Notes: generated by a model from the letters alone, not told the origin. DNA of 64,000 nucleotides from Croceibacterium selenioxidans (GCF_018599195.1 NZ_JAHFVK010000002.1:752001-816000); one strand, 5' to 3'. Shown: positions 46,803 through 56,435, counted from the stretch's first letter. A program made the numbers and translations.

Positions 46803-47579
46803 CTATCCGGGAAGTCCGATCAACGAGAATTGCCGTCCATAGTTCGGTTCGCCACGATGAGTGGCCCGGCGGAAGGAAAAGAAGTGCCTGTCGTCGGCGT
46901 AGGTGTCGAGGTGGAGAGGGTCGATCCGGCCCACTCCCGCACCCCGCAAGCGGTGGGCAACATAGGCTTCAAGGTCGAACTGCCAGTGCCCATCCCGCCC
47001 CGCCACGAAGAAGCACCCGTCGGCAGCATCGAAGGCATCGCGGAACTGGGAATCGACTTCGTAGCTCGCCTGCGCGATCGCCGGGCCGATCGCCGCCACA
47101 ATTCTTTCGCGATCCGCACCCAGCCGTTCCATGGCCGCCACGGTGCTTTCGAGCACGCCGCCCTGGGCTCCGCGCCAGCCGGCATGCGACGCCCCGATCA
47201 CACCCGCTTCCGCATCGGCAAGGAGGACGGGGGCGCAATCGGCGGTCACGACGGCGAGCAGGAGACCTGAGCGGTCGGTAACCAGGGCATCGGCGCGCGG
47301 CCGCGCGTCCTCCGGCCAGGGCTCGTCGACGATAACGGCGTGGGGGGAATGGACCTGGTAGACGGTGACGAGGCTCGCCCCGGGTTGGATCGCTGCCACG
47401 GCCCGACGGCGATTCTCCGCCACGGCATCGCCGGCGTCATCCGCGCCGAGGCCGACGTTGAGCCCCGCGACCACGCCCTCGGACACGCCGCCACAGCGGC
47501 CAAGGAACCCGTGGGGAATCCCCGCGAGCGCGCCGGATCGAGTAACCTCGACCTGCCCTGGACTGCCTGCGTCAGCCAA
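46803..47579 (-). CDS. pgeF: peptidoglycan editing factor PgeF (YfiH, laccase-domain)
   Basis: The 258-residue protein of the YfiH family has the zinc triad H77 (QVHSPH), C115 (VTADCAPVLL) and H132 (SHAGWRG). PgeF removes wrong amino acids from peptidoglycan precursors; members also show purine nucleosidase-type activity and were once called polyphenol oxidases. The start overlaps the pepN end by eight bases, implying coupling to the peptidase. Confidence 0.92.
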   Translation of the reverse strand: MADAGSPGQVEVTRSGALAGIPHGFLGRCGGVSEGVVAGLNVGLGADDAGDAVAENRRRAVAAIQPGASLVTVYQVHSPHAVIVDEPWPEDARPRADALVTDRSGLLLAVVTADCAPVLLADAEAGVIGASHAGWRGAQGGVLESTVAAMERLGADRERIVAAIGPAIAQASYEVDSQFRDAFDAADGCFFVAGRDGHWQFDLEAYVAHRLRGAGVGRIDPLHLDTYADDRHFFSFRRATHRGEPNYGRQFSLIGLPG

Positions 47580-50229
47580 GGCTACGCGTCACCTGCTCGA
47601 ACGTGTCGCGACTGAGCTTTGGCGCTTTGGAGATTCGCTCCAATTCAGCGCGCATCAGTGTGGCGCGGTCCCGCTCGGTCCGCCGCCACCGCCCGAGCGG
47701 AGCCACGAAGCGCGCGGCGGTCTGGGGGTTGATCGGGTCGAGTTCGAGAATCAAGTCCGCGATCAGGCGATAGCCCTCGCCCGACGCGGCATGGAAACCC
47801 TGCGGCGCCCCGGTGAAAGCCATGAAGAGCGAACGCACCCGATTGGGATTGCGGATGTTGAAGTCCGGATGCTTTGCCAGCGCCTTGACGTGCTCGATCA
47901 CATCCGGATGGAGCGACTGTGCCTGGATGGCAAACCACTTGTCGATCACCAGCGGGTTGTCGCGGAAGCGGGTGTAGAAATCGAGAATCTTGTCGGTGCG
48001 CTCAGGTGACCGCAGTCCCGCGAGAACCATGAGCGCGCCGAGACGGTCGGTCATGTTGGTAGCCGTATCGTACTGGGCGGCCGCGATCTCCTTGGCGCGT
48101 TCCGGGACCCCGGCAGCGAGGTAAACCAGCGCCTGTGTCTTGACCTTGCGGGCTCCACGGGCAACCGCATCAGACCCGTCGGAAATCGCGCTCGCCCGCG
48201 CGTGCATCGCTGCGAACTCGGTTTGGAGTCTTGATCCCAGCAGGGCCTTCAGCCCCTCCCGCTCCTGATGAATAGCCAGCGGGTCAGCCACTGCCAGCTG
48301 CTCGGAAATGTACGAGTGCCCGGGAAGGATCAACAACTCCCCGCGCATGAGATCGTCGAGCGCCTCATCCGTCACGGCGCTGGCGAAGGCCGACAAGATC
48401 GCTTGCTGCCCGGCCGCTCGCCGCTCGGACGCCAGCGCGCCACTCGCGGCGTCGCGCAAATAGGCAACCACCAGGTCCTGCATCGCTTCGTAGCGGGCAA
48501 ACGGATCGTCATCGTTCGCCGCGAGGAACACCAGATCCTCTACCGGGGTGTCACGCTCGATCGCGACCGGCGCCGAGAAGCCGCGATTGATCGAAAGCAC
48601 CGGCGGCGCGGCGAATCCAGAGAAGGTCAAGCTCGCTTGAGCATGCTCGAGAATTACCAGCTGCTCGCCCTCGTGCTCCCCCGATTCCCTGTCGAACAGC
48701 GCCAGGCGCAGAGGAATCGGCACCGGAAGTTTTTCCGGCTGGCCGGGCGTCGGCGGAACGTCCTGGCTGAGGTGCAGCGTGGCGGTGTCGCCATCGTGCT
48801 CGAGGCGCACCTTGACCTTGGGCGTACCCGCCTGACGATACCAGAGGCGGAATTGGCGAAGGTCGAGACCGGCGCCATCCTCGATCGCGGTGATGAAATC
48901 CTCACAAGTCGCGGCCTGCCCGTCGTGCCGGTCGAAATAGAGATCGCAACCCGAGCGGAATCGTTCGGGCCCGCACATTGTGCGCATCATGCGAATGACT
49001 TCGGCGCCCTTGTTGTAGACCGTCGAAGTGTAGAAGTTTGAGATTTCGCGATAGCTGTCGGGGCGGATCGGGTGAGCCAGCGGCCCGCTGTCCTCCGGAA
49101 ACTGCACCGCCCGTAGCACCCGAACGTCTTCGATCCGCTTGACCGATTCGGAGCCCATGTCCTGGCTGAACAACTGGTCGCGCAGGACCGTGAAGCCTTC
49201 CTTCAGGCTAAGCTGGAACCAGTCGCGGCAGGTGACGCGGTTGCCCGACCAGTTGTGAAAGTACTCATGGGCCATGACCCCTTCGATCGCGTCGTAGTCA
49301 CCATCCGTGGCGGTGGCCCGATCGGCCAGGACATACTTGGTGTTGAAGATGTTGAGGCCCTTGTTCTCCATCGCCCCCATGTTGAAGTCGCTGACTGCCA
49401 CCACGTTGAAGGTGTCGAGATCGTACTCGCGGCCGAACGTCTCCTCGTCCCACTTCATCGCCCGCTTGAGCGAATCCATCGCGTGGTCGGTTCGCTCAAG
49501 GTCGCCGTCCCGAACCCAGATCGCGAGTTCGACCTCGCGGCCTGACGAGGTAGTGAACGTGTCACGATTCGCCACCAGGTCCCCGGCGACGAGCGCGAAG
49601 AGGTAGCTGGGCTTGGGCCAGGGGTCGTGCCATTCGGCCCAGTGGGTCCCGTCAGGCCTTTCGCCGGACGCTTTGAGATTGCCGTTGCACAGCAGAATCG
49701 GGAACTGGTCCTTCGATCCGGACATCCGCACGCTGTAGACCGAGAGAACGTCGGGCCTGTCCGGGAAGAATGTGATTCGCCGGAACCCTTCCGCCTCGCA
49801 TTGGGTACAGAGCATCCCGTTCGAGGCGAAGAGGCCCATGAGCTGGGTATTGGCCGAGGGGTCGATCTCGGTCACGATCTCGATCTGATGCGTATCCCCG
49901 GACAGCGGAACCATCAGGTCCCCGTCGTCCATGCTCCAGCTGTTGATCGCCTCTCCATCGACAGTGACTTCGAGCGGAGTGATCCCGTCCCCCTCCAGCC
50001 GAATGAACTCGGCGGTGTTAGCCCTGGCGTTGCGCTGGACGGTCAGGGCTGAGTGGACCCGCGTCCGTTCGATGCCCAGGTCGAAACGGAGCGCAACCTC
50101 GGGCACCAGCCATGCGAAGGGCGCATAGTCCTCTCGCTGGATCAGCTGGGGCGCCTTCGTCGGCTCCGGAGGGGCGTCGGCCATTTCGGGATTGCCGTCG
50201 GGCGTGGAGGGCGTGCGAGCGATATCCAT
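47572..50229 (-). CDS. pepN: aminopeptidase N
   Basis: An 885-residue M1 zinc metallopeptidase trimming N-terminal residues from peptides. It has the substrate-binding GAMEN (MGAMENKGLNIFN) and zinc motif HEYFHNWSGNRVTCRDWFQLSLKEG (HExxH-18-E), in the monomeric E. coli PepN arrangement, plus the long helical C-terminal domain. The ATG at 50229 is chosen with AGGGAG ahead; the 50298 start would overlap the divergent SDR gene. No signal peptide is present. Confidence 0.96.
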   Translation of the reverse strand: MDIARTPSTPDGNPEMADAPPEPTKAPQLIQREDYAPFAWLVPEVALRFDLGIERTRVHSALTVQRNARANTAEFIRLEGDGITPLEVTVDGEAINSWSMDDGDLMVPLSGDTHQIEIVTEIDPSANTQLMGLFASNGMLCTQCEAEGFRRITFFPDRPDVLSVYSVRMSGSKDQFPILLCNGNLKASGERPDGTHWAEWHDPWPKPSYLFALVAGDLVANRDTFTTSSGREVELAIWVRDGDLERTDHAMDSLKRAMKWDEETFGREYDLDTFNVVAVSDFNMGAMENKGLNIFNTKYVLADRATATDGDYDAIEGVMAHEYFHNWSGNRVTCRDWFQLSLKEGFTVLRDQLFSQDMGSESVKRIEDVRVLRAVQFPEDSGPLAHPIRPDSYREISNFYTSTVYNKGAEVIRMMRTMCGPERFRSGCDLYFDRHDGQAATCEDFITAIEDGAGLDLRQFRLWYRQAGTPKVKVRLEHDGDTATLHLSQDVPPTPGQPEKLPVPIPLRLALFDRESGEHEGEQLVILEHAQASLTFSGFAAPPVLSINRGFSAPVAIERDTPVEDLVFLAANDDDPFARYEAMQDLVVAYLRDAASGALASERRAAGQQAILSAFASAVTDEALDDLMRGELLILPGHSYISEQLAVADPLAIHQEREGLKALLGSRLQTEFAAMHARASAISDGSDAVARGARKVKTQALVYLAAGVPERAKEIAAAQYDTATNMTDRLGALMVLAGLRSPERTDKILDFYTRFRDNPLVIDKWFAIQAQSLHPDVIEHVKALAKHPDFNIRNPNRVRSLFMAFTGAPQGFHAASGEGYRLIADLILELDPINPQTAARFVAPLGRWRRTERDRATLMRAELERISKAPKLSRDTFEQVTRSLG

Positions 50230-50281
50230 GATGGGCTCCCTAAGTCCTTTCGTTGGCTCCTCCAATCGATACAACGAGCCA

Positions 50282-51073
50282 ATGCCACATCTGTTCATCT
50301 TCGGCCTCGGCTATTCTGCAAAACGTATCCGACAGGCGGCGGAGGCGCGCGGCTGGCGCGTGACCGCGACGGGACAAGACGGAGAGCTGCCGTTCGAAGA
50401 TGAGGCGCGCGTGCGTGCCGCGCTTGGCGTCGCGGACCATGTGCTTTCGTCGGTACCGCCCAGCGAGCATGGCGATCCCGTTCTGCTCCGCTACGGTGAC
50501 GCGCTTGATCAGGGCTGGCTCGGCTACCTCTCTTCCACTGGCGTTTACGGAGACACTGGCGGAGCCTGGGTCGACGAGAGCGCGCCGACCGGTAGGGGCC
50601 GCCGCTCGGCGCGGGCTGAAGCCGATTCGGCCTGGCTGGAACGCAGCGCCCGCGTGTTCCGGCTGCCCGGAATCTACGGGCCCGGCAGAAGCGCGCTGGA
50701 GCGGGTGATCCAAGGCCGGGCTCATCGTATCGACTTGCCCGCCCAGGTCTTCAGCCGGGTCCACGTCGATGACATTGCCGCCGGTGTAATGGCAGGGTTC
50801 GACGGGCCCGCAGGGGCCTACAACCTCGCCGACGATAGGCCCTCGAGCCAGAACGCCATAATCGAGGAGGCTTGTCGCCTGCTCGCCCGGCCCCTTCTGC
50901 CACTCGTGTCACTCGACGAGGCGGGGCTCTCGCCGCAAGCGCGGGCGTTCTATTCGGAGAACCGCAGGGTCGCGAACGGCAAAGCCAAGCGCGTGCTTGG
51001 CTGGCAGCCCCGCTATGCGGACTTTCGCAGCGGGCTCAGGTTTTGCCTGGCATCGGTGCGCTCCGCCCCCTGA
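50282..51073 (+). CDS. SDR-family NAD(P)-binding protein (YeeZ-like)
   Basis: A 263-residue Rossmann protein with an N-terminal LFIFGLGYSAKRI (GxGxxx nucleotide motif), a YLSSTGVYGDTGG segment with the SDR tyrosine region, and FRLPGIYGPGRSALE. These resemble atypical extended SDRs such as YeeZ, whose function is unknown. The ATG at 50282 is preferred over an upstream frame start at 50192 that overlaps pepN's leader. Its last 38 bases overlap the convergent EamA gene. Confidence 0.85.
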   Translation: MPHLFIFGLGYSAKRIRQAAEARGWRVTATGQDGELPFEDEARVRAALGVADHVLSSVPPSEHGDPVLLRYGDALDQGWLGYLSSTGVYGDTGGAWVDESAPTGRGRRSARAEADSAWLERSARVFRLPGIYGPGRSALERVIQGRAHRIDLPAQVFSRVHVDDIAAGVMAGFDGPAGAYNLADDRPSSQNAIIEEACRLLARPLLPLVSLDEAGLSPQARAFYSENRRVANGKAKRVLGWQPRYADFRSGLRFCLASVRSAP

Positions 51074-51974
51074 GCGCGACGACCATGCCGGCCATGGCCA
51101 AGGCGCCCCCAGCGAGCGCCAAGGCCGACCAGCTGTAGCCTTCGAACACTGTCGAGATCCCCATCGCGATGACAGGCACGAGCACGCCATTATAAGCTGC
51201 CCTCCCCGGTCCAAGGTCGCGAATCAGGCGGAAGTAGAGCGGGAACGTGACGACAGAGCCGATAATCGCGAGGTACGCCACGCCACCCCAATAGCGCGCG
51301 CTCTGCGGAAAGACCGGCGGTCCGTAGACCGTCCACGCAAACGCGGCATCGATCAGCGCCCCCCACAGCATGGCCCAGGCCAGCAACAGGAGCAGAGGCT
51401 GCCTGCGCGCCTTCTCGCTCGCCTGGAGAATGTTCGCGGTCGAGGCAGAGAGGATTGCCGCCGCGGTAAGGACAATGCCCAACGCCACGCGCCCCGTCGG
51501 TGGCGCCTCGCGGGCCTCGTGGATCAGCAGAAGTGCGATCCCGCCCAGACCGATCAGCGACCCGGTCAGGAATCGTCGCGTGATCTCCTGTCCGAGGAAA
51601 ATTCGTCCGAACAGCGCATTGGGCAGCATCAGCAGCCCGAACAGGACCGCGACGATACCCGACGTGAGGTGGATCTCGGCGCGATAGACCAGATTGAAGT
51701 TGAGGCAGAACTGGGTGAGCCCGATGGTCAGGGCCAGCAGGTGCCCTTTCGTAGTCATCCTGAAGCGGCTGCCGGTATAGGCCGCTAGCGCGAACATCCC
51801 GGCGGCGGCGATAGCGAAGCGGTAGGTAACCGACCAGCTTGGCGGAGCCGCGGCGAGCTGGTCCTTGATGACAAACCAGGTCGACCCCCAGATCAACGCG
51901 ACGAGCAGGAACGGGAGGGCGATGTCCGCCCGCAGCAGGGCATGCTTGCGAGCCGCGGTCGTCACCGCGCTCAC
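51036..51974 (-). CDS. EamA family (DMT) transporter
   Basis: About 312 residues with ten predicted helices in two EamA repeats. The first repeat opens ADIALPFLLVALIWGSTWFVI; the second contains VAYLAIIGSVVTFPLYFRLI and SALALAGGALAMAGMVVAL. DMT carriers export amino acids or metabolites. The start is placed at GTG 51974, which overlaps the ltaE stop as GTGA; a 47-residue upstream extension lies inside ltaE and is rejected. Pairing with an aldolase suggests, but does not show, threonine/glycine export. Confidence 0.87.
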   Translation of the reverse strand: MSAVTTAARKHALLRADIALPFLLVALIWGSTWFVIKDQLAAAPPSWSVTYRFAIAAAGMFALAAYTGSRFRMTTKGHLLALTIGLTQFCLNFNLVYRAEIHLTSGIVAVLFGLLMLPNALFGRIFLGQEITRRFLTGSLIGLGGIALLLIHEAREAPPTGRVALGIVLTAAAILSASTANILQASEKARRQPLLLLLAWAMLWGALIDAAFAWTVYGPPVFPQSARYWGGVAYLAIIGSVVTFPLYFRLIRDLGPGRAAYNGVLVPVIAMGISTVFEGYSWSALALAGGALAMAGMVVALRGRSAPMPGKT

Positions 51975-52978
51975 AGCGCAGCGATGGCCCGGCCAAGAGC
52001 CCGGGCGTCCTCTTCCTTCGTGTCCCAGGCCGCAACGAAGCGGGCGGCCTCCGTCCCCCAGTCGTAGAAGCCGAAGCCCTGGGTTCGGAGCGCGTCCCGC
52101 TCGGTCGCCGTGCAACGCAGGAAAACCTCATTCGCCTCGACCGGGTGCAACAGACGACCGCCCGCGGCCCCTGCGATCTCTCCCGCAGCGGCATTGGCTG
52201 CGCGTGCGTTGGCAAGCCACAGATCGCCTTCGAGCATCGCCAGAATCTGCGCCGCGAGGAAGCGGCCCTTCGATTGCAAGTGCCCGGCGCGCTTGCGGCG
52301 AAAGCGGGCGACGTCGGCCAGCGCCGGGTCGAAGAACACGATCGCCTCGGCGCTCATCCCGCCGTTCTTGACGCACCCGAAGCTCAGCGCATCGACGTCG
52401 CCGCAAGCTTCAGCGGGCGAGCAGCCGAGCCAGGCGACCGCATTGGCAAAACGCGCGCCGTCCATCTGCACCTTCAGCCTCCGCGATCGGGCGAGCGCGG
52501 TCAGGTCGGTCAGCTCCGAGGGCTGATAGCTGCAGCCATATTCGCTCGCTTGGGTCAGCGAGAGCGCGTGGACCTGCACCTGATGCACGTCATCACGGAT
52601 CGCATCGAGCGCTTCGAGAATCGAAGCGGACGTGAGCTTTGCGTGCTCGCCTTCGGCCAGCACCAGCTTGGCGCCGTGTAGGTAGAATCCGGGTGCGCCG
52701 CCTTCGTCCATCTCGATATGAGCTTCGCGATGGCACAGCACCGCGCCGTGCGGCTGGACCATGGTCGAAAGGGCGAGGCAATTGGCCGCCGTGCCCGAAG
52801 CAACCCACAGCGCCGCGACTTCGCGCCCGAACAACGCCCCGAACGCCTCGTCCAGCCGGCGGCTCAGAGCATCCGTGTCGTATGGTGTGTCCGGCGAATC
52901 CGCCTTCTTCATTGCTTCCCAGACTTGCGGATGGACCGCGGCGGAATTGTCTGAGAGGAATCGCATGGGGAACGCCAT
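51971..52978 (-). CDS. ltaE: low-specificity L-threonine aldolase
   Basis: A PLP enzyme that cleaves threonine to glycine and acetaldehyde. It has FLSDNSAAVHPQVWEAM at the N-terminus, ASGTAANCLAL, VQMDGARFANAVAWLG, and the PLP lysine in LSFGCVKNGGM. About 335 residues from ATG 52978; a later ATG at 52966 is also possible and a TTG at 53002 less so, as no clear ribosome site is seen. It is coupled to the EamA gene by a four-base overlap. Confidence 0.93.
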   Translation of the reverse strand: MAFPMRFLSDNSAAVHPQVWEAMKKADSPDTPYDTDALSRRLDEAFGALFGREVAALWVASGTAANCLALSTMVQPHGAVLCHREAHIEMDEGGAPGFYLHGAKLVLAEGEHAKLTSASILEALDAIRDDVHQVQVHALSLTQASEYGCSYQPSELTDLTALARSRRLKVQMDGARFANAVAWLGCSPAEACGDVDALSFGCVKNGGMSAEAIVFFDPALADVARFRRKRAGHLQSKGRFLAAQILAMLEGDLWLANARAANAAAGEIAGAAGGRLLHPVEANEVFLRCTATERDALRTQGFGFYDWGTEAARFVAAWDTKEEDARALGRAIAAL

Positions 52979-53020
52979 GGCTTGGCCGATTGTTCGACGC
53001 AATAAGGAGATCGATTAACC

Positions 53021-53326
53021 GTGGTGCAGCCAATCGAAATCGTCAGGACGGATGAGGTCCATCACGGGTCTTATCGGGCCACCCTCCCCGGCATCGATCG
53101 CGCCGCGGAACTGACCTGGGTCGCGCGCGGTCCGGCCAGGATCGCCAGCCACACATTTGTCCCGCCGGAGATGCGCGGCAAAGGCATCGCCCAGCAGCTG
53201 GTCGAAGCCTTGATCGCCGACGCGCGGGCGCAGGGTTTCACGATCGACCCGCAGTGCAGCTACGTCGAGGCGCAATTTCGTCGGCATCCGGAATGGGCCG
53301 ATCTCCTTGCGGAACTACCGAGCTGA
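53021..53326 (+). CDS. small GNAT-fold N-acetyltransferase
   Basis: A 101-residue protein with the acetyl-CoA loop PEMRGKGIAQQLVEALIADA and the family ending QCSYVEAQFRRHPEWADL. This places it with the short YjdJ-like GNAT proteins. Targets are unknown. It starts with GTG at 53021 after AAGGAGA. Its end meets the convergent PH-domain gene within one base. Confidence 0.9.
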   Translation: MVQPIEIVRTDEVHHGSYRATLPGIDRAAELTWVARGPARIASHTFVPPEMRGKGIAQQLVEALIADARAQGFTIDPQCSYVEAQFRRHPEWADLLAELPS

Positions 53327-54865
53327 TCAGCCTGGCAGTCGGGAGAAGTCGACCCGGGCAAGCGTTTCGATCACCGCGGCCCGAATCTCTCGCGCCGTTT
53401 CAAGCGGAATGCCGTGCATGCCCAGCGCTCCGCCCGCCACTCCGAAGTCGAGATTGGCGTATCCTCGCCGCCGGGCGATCGGACCCTGCCGAATCTCCAC
53501 CGTCTGCAGCTTCAGGCGCGAGGCAATGTCGAGCCTCGGCGCCAACCAGCCGCGGCTGACGAAGACGTGCCGGCCGTCGATTGCGTGACGGTCATGACGC
53601 CAGAGGAAGTACTCGCGAACCGCAGAGAAGCCGGCCAACAGCACGAACACGCCCTGCGCGATTTGGGCCATCGGAGCGAGGAACGGCAGCAACGTGCCGA
53701 GCAGACCCGCCGCCAGGGCCGCTGCCGCCAATACGCTTACACCCATGGCGGCGTTGTCGAAGTGGTATTTCGGACTCGGGCGGTGCCATGACATCTCGGG
53801 ACCGGGCAAGGCGAAGCCTGCTACCGTGACGACCGGAGCGATCTCTTCCATTTGGGCGAACGGCACGACGACGTGGCTGCCCGACGTCGCATCCTGCGAC
53901 AGGCTGACCACCTCCAGCGCATGCCAGCCCAAGCGGCGGCGGACGATGCCAGTCGTGACCGCCAGGGCCTGGACGCGGTGCACCGGCATCAGCACGTCGG
54001 TGCGGGTGAGCAGTCCGCGCCGGCGACGCAGGCCCTTGGGAGTTTCCTCCAGCCGGAAGCCGTAGTCGCGCAGGACCGTGCGGGAGAGCCCGGTGACCAG
54101 ACCGAGAATCGAGAACGCCGCCAGGGCTATCGAAACGGCAATCGCCTGCGTGGCGATCCCCAGCCCGGCGATCCAGTGCCCCGGCCCGGCTAGCAACTCC
54201 ATCCACTTGTCGGCGTCCCAGACATCGAACGGGAGCAGAAAGTCGAACTGCTGCGCCGCGCCCGCAACCACCGCGAAAACGACGAGCGAGAATTCGAACA
54301 GCCCAAAGGTGACTAACCGGCGAAGGTCCATCGCAAAGAGAGTGCGGGTCTCGGGCGCAAGGGACCCTTCGCTTTCAGACAGCGGGCCTGTGCGAACTCC
54401 GTCCCGCCGCTCCCGCACCGCCTCGCGAAGAGCGGCGCCTTCGGCCTCGGTGACGAAGGCCAGCTTGAGCTCGTCTTTTCCACCAGCGCCGGTCTCAAAC
54501 TTGACTTCGACCAGGCCCAGCAAGCGCGGCAACAGCTTCTGTTCGAGGCTGACGTCCTGTATCCGTTCATAGGGAACCGATCGGGCGGTGCGGTTGATGA
54601 TGCCGCCCTCGATCCTGACGTCGCTCTCACCCAGGCGATAGCGGGTCTTGCGCCAGACCAGCCAGCCGCCGCCGAGACTGAGGAGCAGGACCGCTCCCAG
54701 AATTGGCAATATCGCCATCCCGGCCCCATCCCAATTGCGCGAGCCGAACAGCACGGCGATGACCGGGAGGATGGCGTTGCGCAGGCCCATCAGGCCCTGC
54801 ACAGCAAAGCTCAGCGGGCTTGCACGCCGCCAGCCCCCTCGTTCGTCTGCAACGTCTTGGTTCAC
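53327..54865 (-). CDS. bacterial PH-domain membrane protein (YdbT-like)
   Basis: A 512-residue membrane protein with several hydrophobic helices (for example LLLSLGGGWLVW and VTFGLFEFSLVVFAVVAG) and repeated bPH_2 domains, seen as 'RYRLGESDVRIEGGIINRTARSVPYERIQDVSLEQ'-like segments. The first copy is near residues 75-150 and others are near 270 and 430. Together with the overlapping upstream gene it matches the ydbS-ydbT pair of Firmicutes and many proteobacteria, whose role is thought to be envelope-related but is not settled. The four-base overlap implies coupling. Confidence 0.87.
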   Translation of the reverse strand: MNQDVADERGGWRRASPLSFAVQGLMGLRNAILPVIAVLFGSRNWDGAGMAILPILGAVLLLSLGGGWLVWRKTRYRLGESDVRIEGGIINRTARSVPYERIQDVSLEQKLLPRLLGLVEVKFETGAGGKDELKLAFVTEAEGAALREAVRERRDGVRTGPLSESEGSLAPETRTLFAMDLRRLVTFGLFEFSLVVFAVVAGAAQQFDFLLPFDVWDADKWMELLAGPGHWIAGLGIATQAIAVSIALAAFSILGLVTGLSRTVLRDYGFRLEETPKGLRRRRGLLTRTDVLMPVHRVQALAVTTGIVRRRLGWHALEVVSLSQDATSGSHVVVPFAQMEEIAPVVTVAGFALPGPEMSWHRPSPKYHFDNAAMGVSVLAAAALAAGLLGTLLPFLAPMAQIAQGVFVLLAGFSAVREYFLWRHDRHAIDGRHVFVSRGWLAPRLDIASRLKLQTVEIRQGPIARRRGYANLDFGVAGGALGMHGIPLETAREIRAAVIETLARVDFSRLPG

Positions 54866-55341
54866 ATCGTCTCGCGCTTGACGTGCGCGCGAATGTGTTC
54901 GCGCATCGCCACTGCGTCGTCATGAGTCAGGCCCGGCAGGCGGACCGAAGCGTTATGGTTGCCGGCGGTGTGGAGCACCAGCGTCGCGAGGCCATAGCCC
55001 CGCTCGACGGGGCCTTGGTGGACGTCGATGTGCTGGACGCGGCCGAACGGCACCACGGTGTCGGACCGGAACAACAGGCCCCGCACCACGCGCAGCCGGT
55101 CCCCACCCATCTGGTACCCGCGCGCCTGGTAGCGTGTCAGCGGCACGCGAACGATGGCATAGAGCGCGACTAGCAGCACCGGCACGATGAAGGACCCGCG
55201 CGGCAGGACGCCGGCGACTTCAAGCCCCAGCGCCCCGATCACGAATGGCAAAGTGCCGATCAGCCAACTGACGCGCAGCGACTTCACGTAATTCGGATGA
55301 AGCGGGGTCAGCTCGTCCCCGTCGCGGTCGGACTGTTGCAT
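54862..55341 (-). CDS. bacterial PH-domain membrane protein (YdbS-like)
   Basis: A 159-residue protein with two N-terminal helices (LIGTLPFVIGALGLEVAGV and SFIVPVLLVALYAIVRV) followed by one bPH_2 domain (YQMGGDRLRVVRGLLFRSDTVVPFGRVQHIDV). This is the short partner of the ydbS-ydbT pair. It is the first gene of the pair; the divergent tRNA region lies upstream, where I see no further gene. Confidence 0.87.
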   Translation of the reverse strand: MQQSDRDGDELTPLHPNYVKSLRVSWLIGTLPFVIGALGLEVAGVLPRGSFIVPVLLVALYAIVRVPLTRYQARGYQMGGDRLRVVRGLLFRSDTVVPFGRVQHIDVHQGPVERGYGLATLVLHTAGNHNASVRLPGLTHDDAVAMREHIRAHVKRETM

Positions 55342-55398
55342 GGTGCCCTAGATGGACAACACACCTGCCGATGGCAAGGAAATCTGGAATCGCGGGAA

Positions 55399-55473
55399 TG
55401 GTGCTGCTGGGGAGGATTGAACTCCCGACCTCACCCTTACCAAGGGTGCGCTCTACCACTGAGCTACAGCAGC
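55399..55473 (-). tRNA. tRNA-Thr (anticodon GGU)
   Basis: A full cloverleaf on the minus strand. Acceptor GCTGCTG (55473-55467) pairs with CAGCAGC (55409-55403), then A and an encoded CCA. The D-arm is GCTC/GAGC, anticodon stem CACCC/GGGTG with loop TTGGTAA (anticodon GGT), and the T-arm has GTTCAATC. It is 75 bases long. Confidence 0.97.
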
Positions 55474-55564
55474 GCCTGCTGAAGAGGCGCGCGCTATTGT
55501 CGCGCCGCTTCGCGATGTCAAGCGGTGCTTGAGCGACCCTGCAAATAGCGGCTAGGCATTGCCG

Positions 55565-55711
55565 ATGAGTGAAGACCGGCAAAGCATGTCTCGCGAAGAA
55601 AGGCTGGCCGCCAAGCTGCGGGAAAACCTAAGGCGGCGTAAGGTTCAGTCGCGCGAGCTCGAGAATCGTACAGAGGGCGAAGCCCTTTCCAAAAAAGAGC
55701 CGCCCCGCTAA
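55565..55711 (+). CDS. small basic protein of unknown function
   Basis: A 48-codon frame starts with ATG at 55565 and ends TAA at 55711: MSEDRQSMSREERLAAKLRE, then an NLRRRKVQSR segment and a charged tail. It is highly charged, predicted helical and lysine/arginine-rich, with no signal peptide or cysteine. Similar short 'AAKLRENLRRRKAQ...' proteins are common in sphingomonads by recollection, and no role is known. It lies 36 bases before gpmA on the same strand and may be co-transcribed. Confidence 0.7.
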   Translation: MSEDRQSMSREERLAAKLRENLRRRKVQSRELENRTEGEALSKKEPPR

Positions 55712-55747
55712 CGGCTCGCGCTCAATATTGCAGGAGCGTCCGTCCCC

Positions 55748-56434
55748 GTGCCCAGCCTGATCCTCGTCCGCCACGGCCAAAGCCAGTGGAACCTGGAGAA
55801 TCGATTCACCGGCTGGTGGGATGTCGACCTCACCGAAAAGGGCGTGACCGAGGCGAAAGCCGCGGGCGAACTGCTGGCCGGCACCGGCTTGTTGCCAACC
55901 CGCGCATTCACCTCACTGCAGACCCGCGCGATCAAGACGCTGCACCTCGCACTCGAGGCTTGCGGCCGGCTGTGGATCCCCGAGACCAAGGACTGGCGCC
56001 TCAACGAACGGCACTATGGCGGCCTGACCGGCCTCAACAAGGCGGAGACGGCGGCCAGGCATGGCGAGGAGCAGGTCAAGGTCTGGCGCCGCAGCTTCGA
56101 CGTGCCGCCGCCGGTGCTCGAGGCGGGCAGTGAATACGATCTCTCCGCCGACCCCCGCTATGCCGGGCTCGACGTGCCGGCCACCGAGAGCCTCAAGCTG
56201 ACGATTGAGCGCGTGCTGCCTTACTGGGAAGCCGCGATCATGCCCGAACTTGCCAACGGAGAGACGGTCATCGTCTCGGCCCACGGAAACTCGCTGCGGG
56301 CGCTGGTGAAGCACCTCTCGGGCATCTCGGATGAGGACATCACCGGACTGGAGATTCCCACCGGGGAACCGATCGTCTACGACTTCGACGACAAGATGCT
56401 CGCCGGCGAGCGCCACTACCTGAAGGATCGCTAA
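55748..56434 (+). CDS. gpmA: 2,3-bisphosphoglycerate-dependent phosphoglycerate mutase
   Basis: The 228-residue glycolytic mutase has the phosphohistidine motif [10 protein letters not shown] (H9), RAIKTLHLA, the acceptor region [10 protein letters not shown], and the second histidine in [16 protein letters not shown]. The start is GTG at 55748, with CAGGAG about 12 bases upstream. purE follows one base after its stop. Confidence 0.96.
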   Translation: MPSLILVRHGQSQWNLENRFTGWWDVDLTEKGVTEAKAAGELLAGTGLLPTRAFTSLQTRAIKTLHLALEACGRLWIPETKDWRLNERHYGGLTGLNKAETAARHGEEQVKVWRRSFDVPPPVLEAGSEYDLSADPRYAGLDVPATESLKLTIERVLPYWEAAIMPELANGETVIVSAHGNSLRALVKHLSGISDEDITGLEIPTGEPIVYDFDDKMLAGERHYLKDR

Positions 56435-56435
56435 A

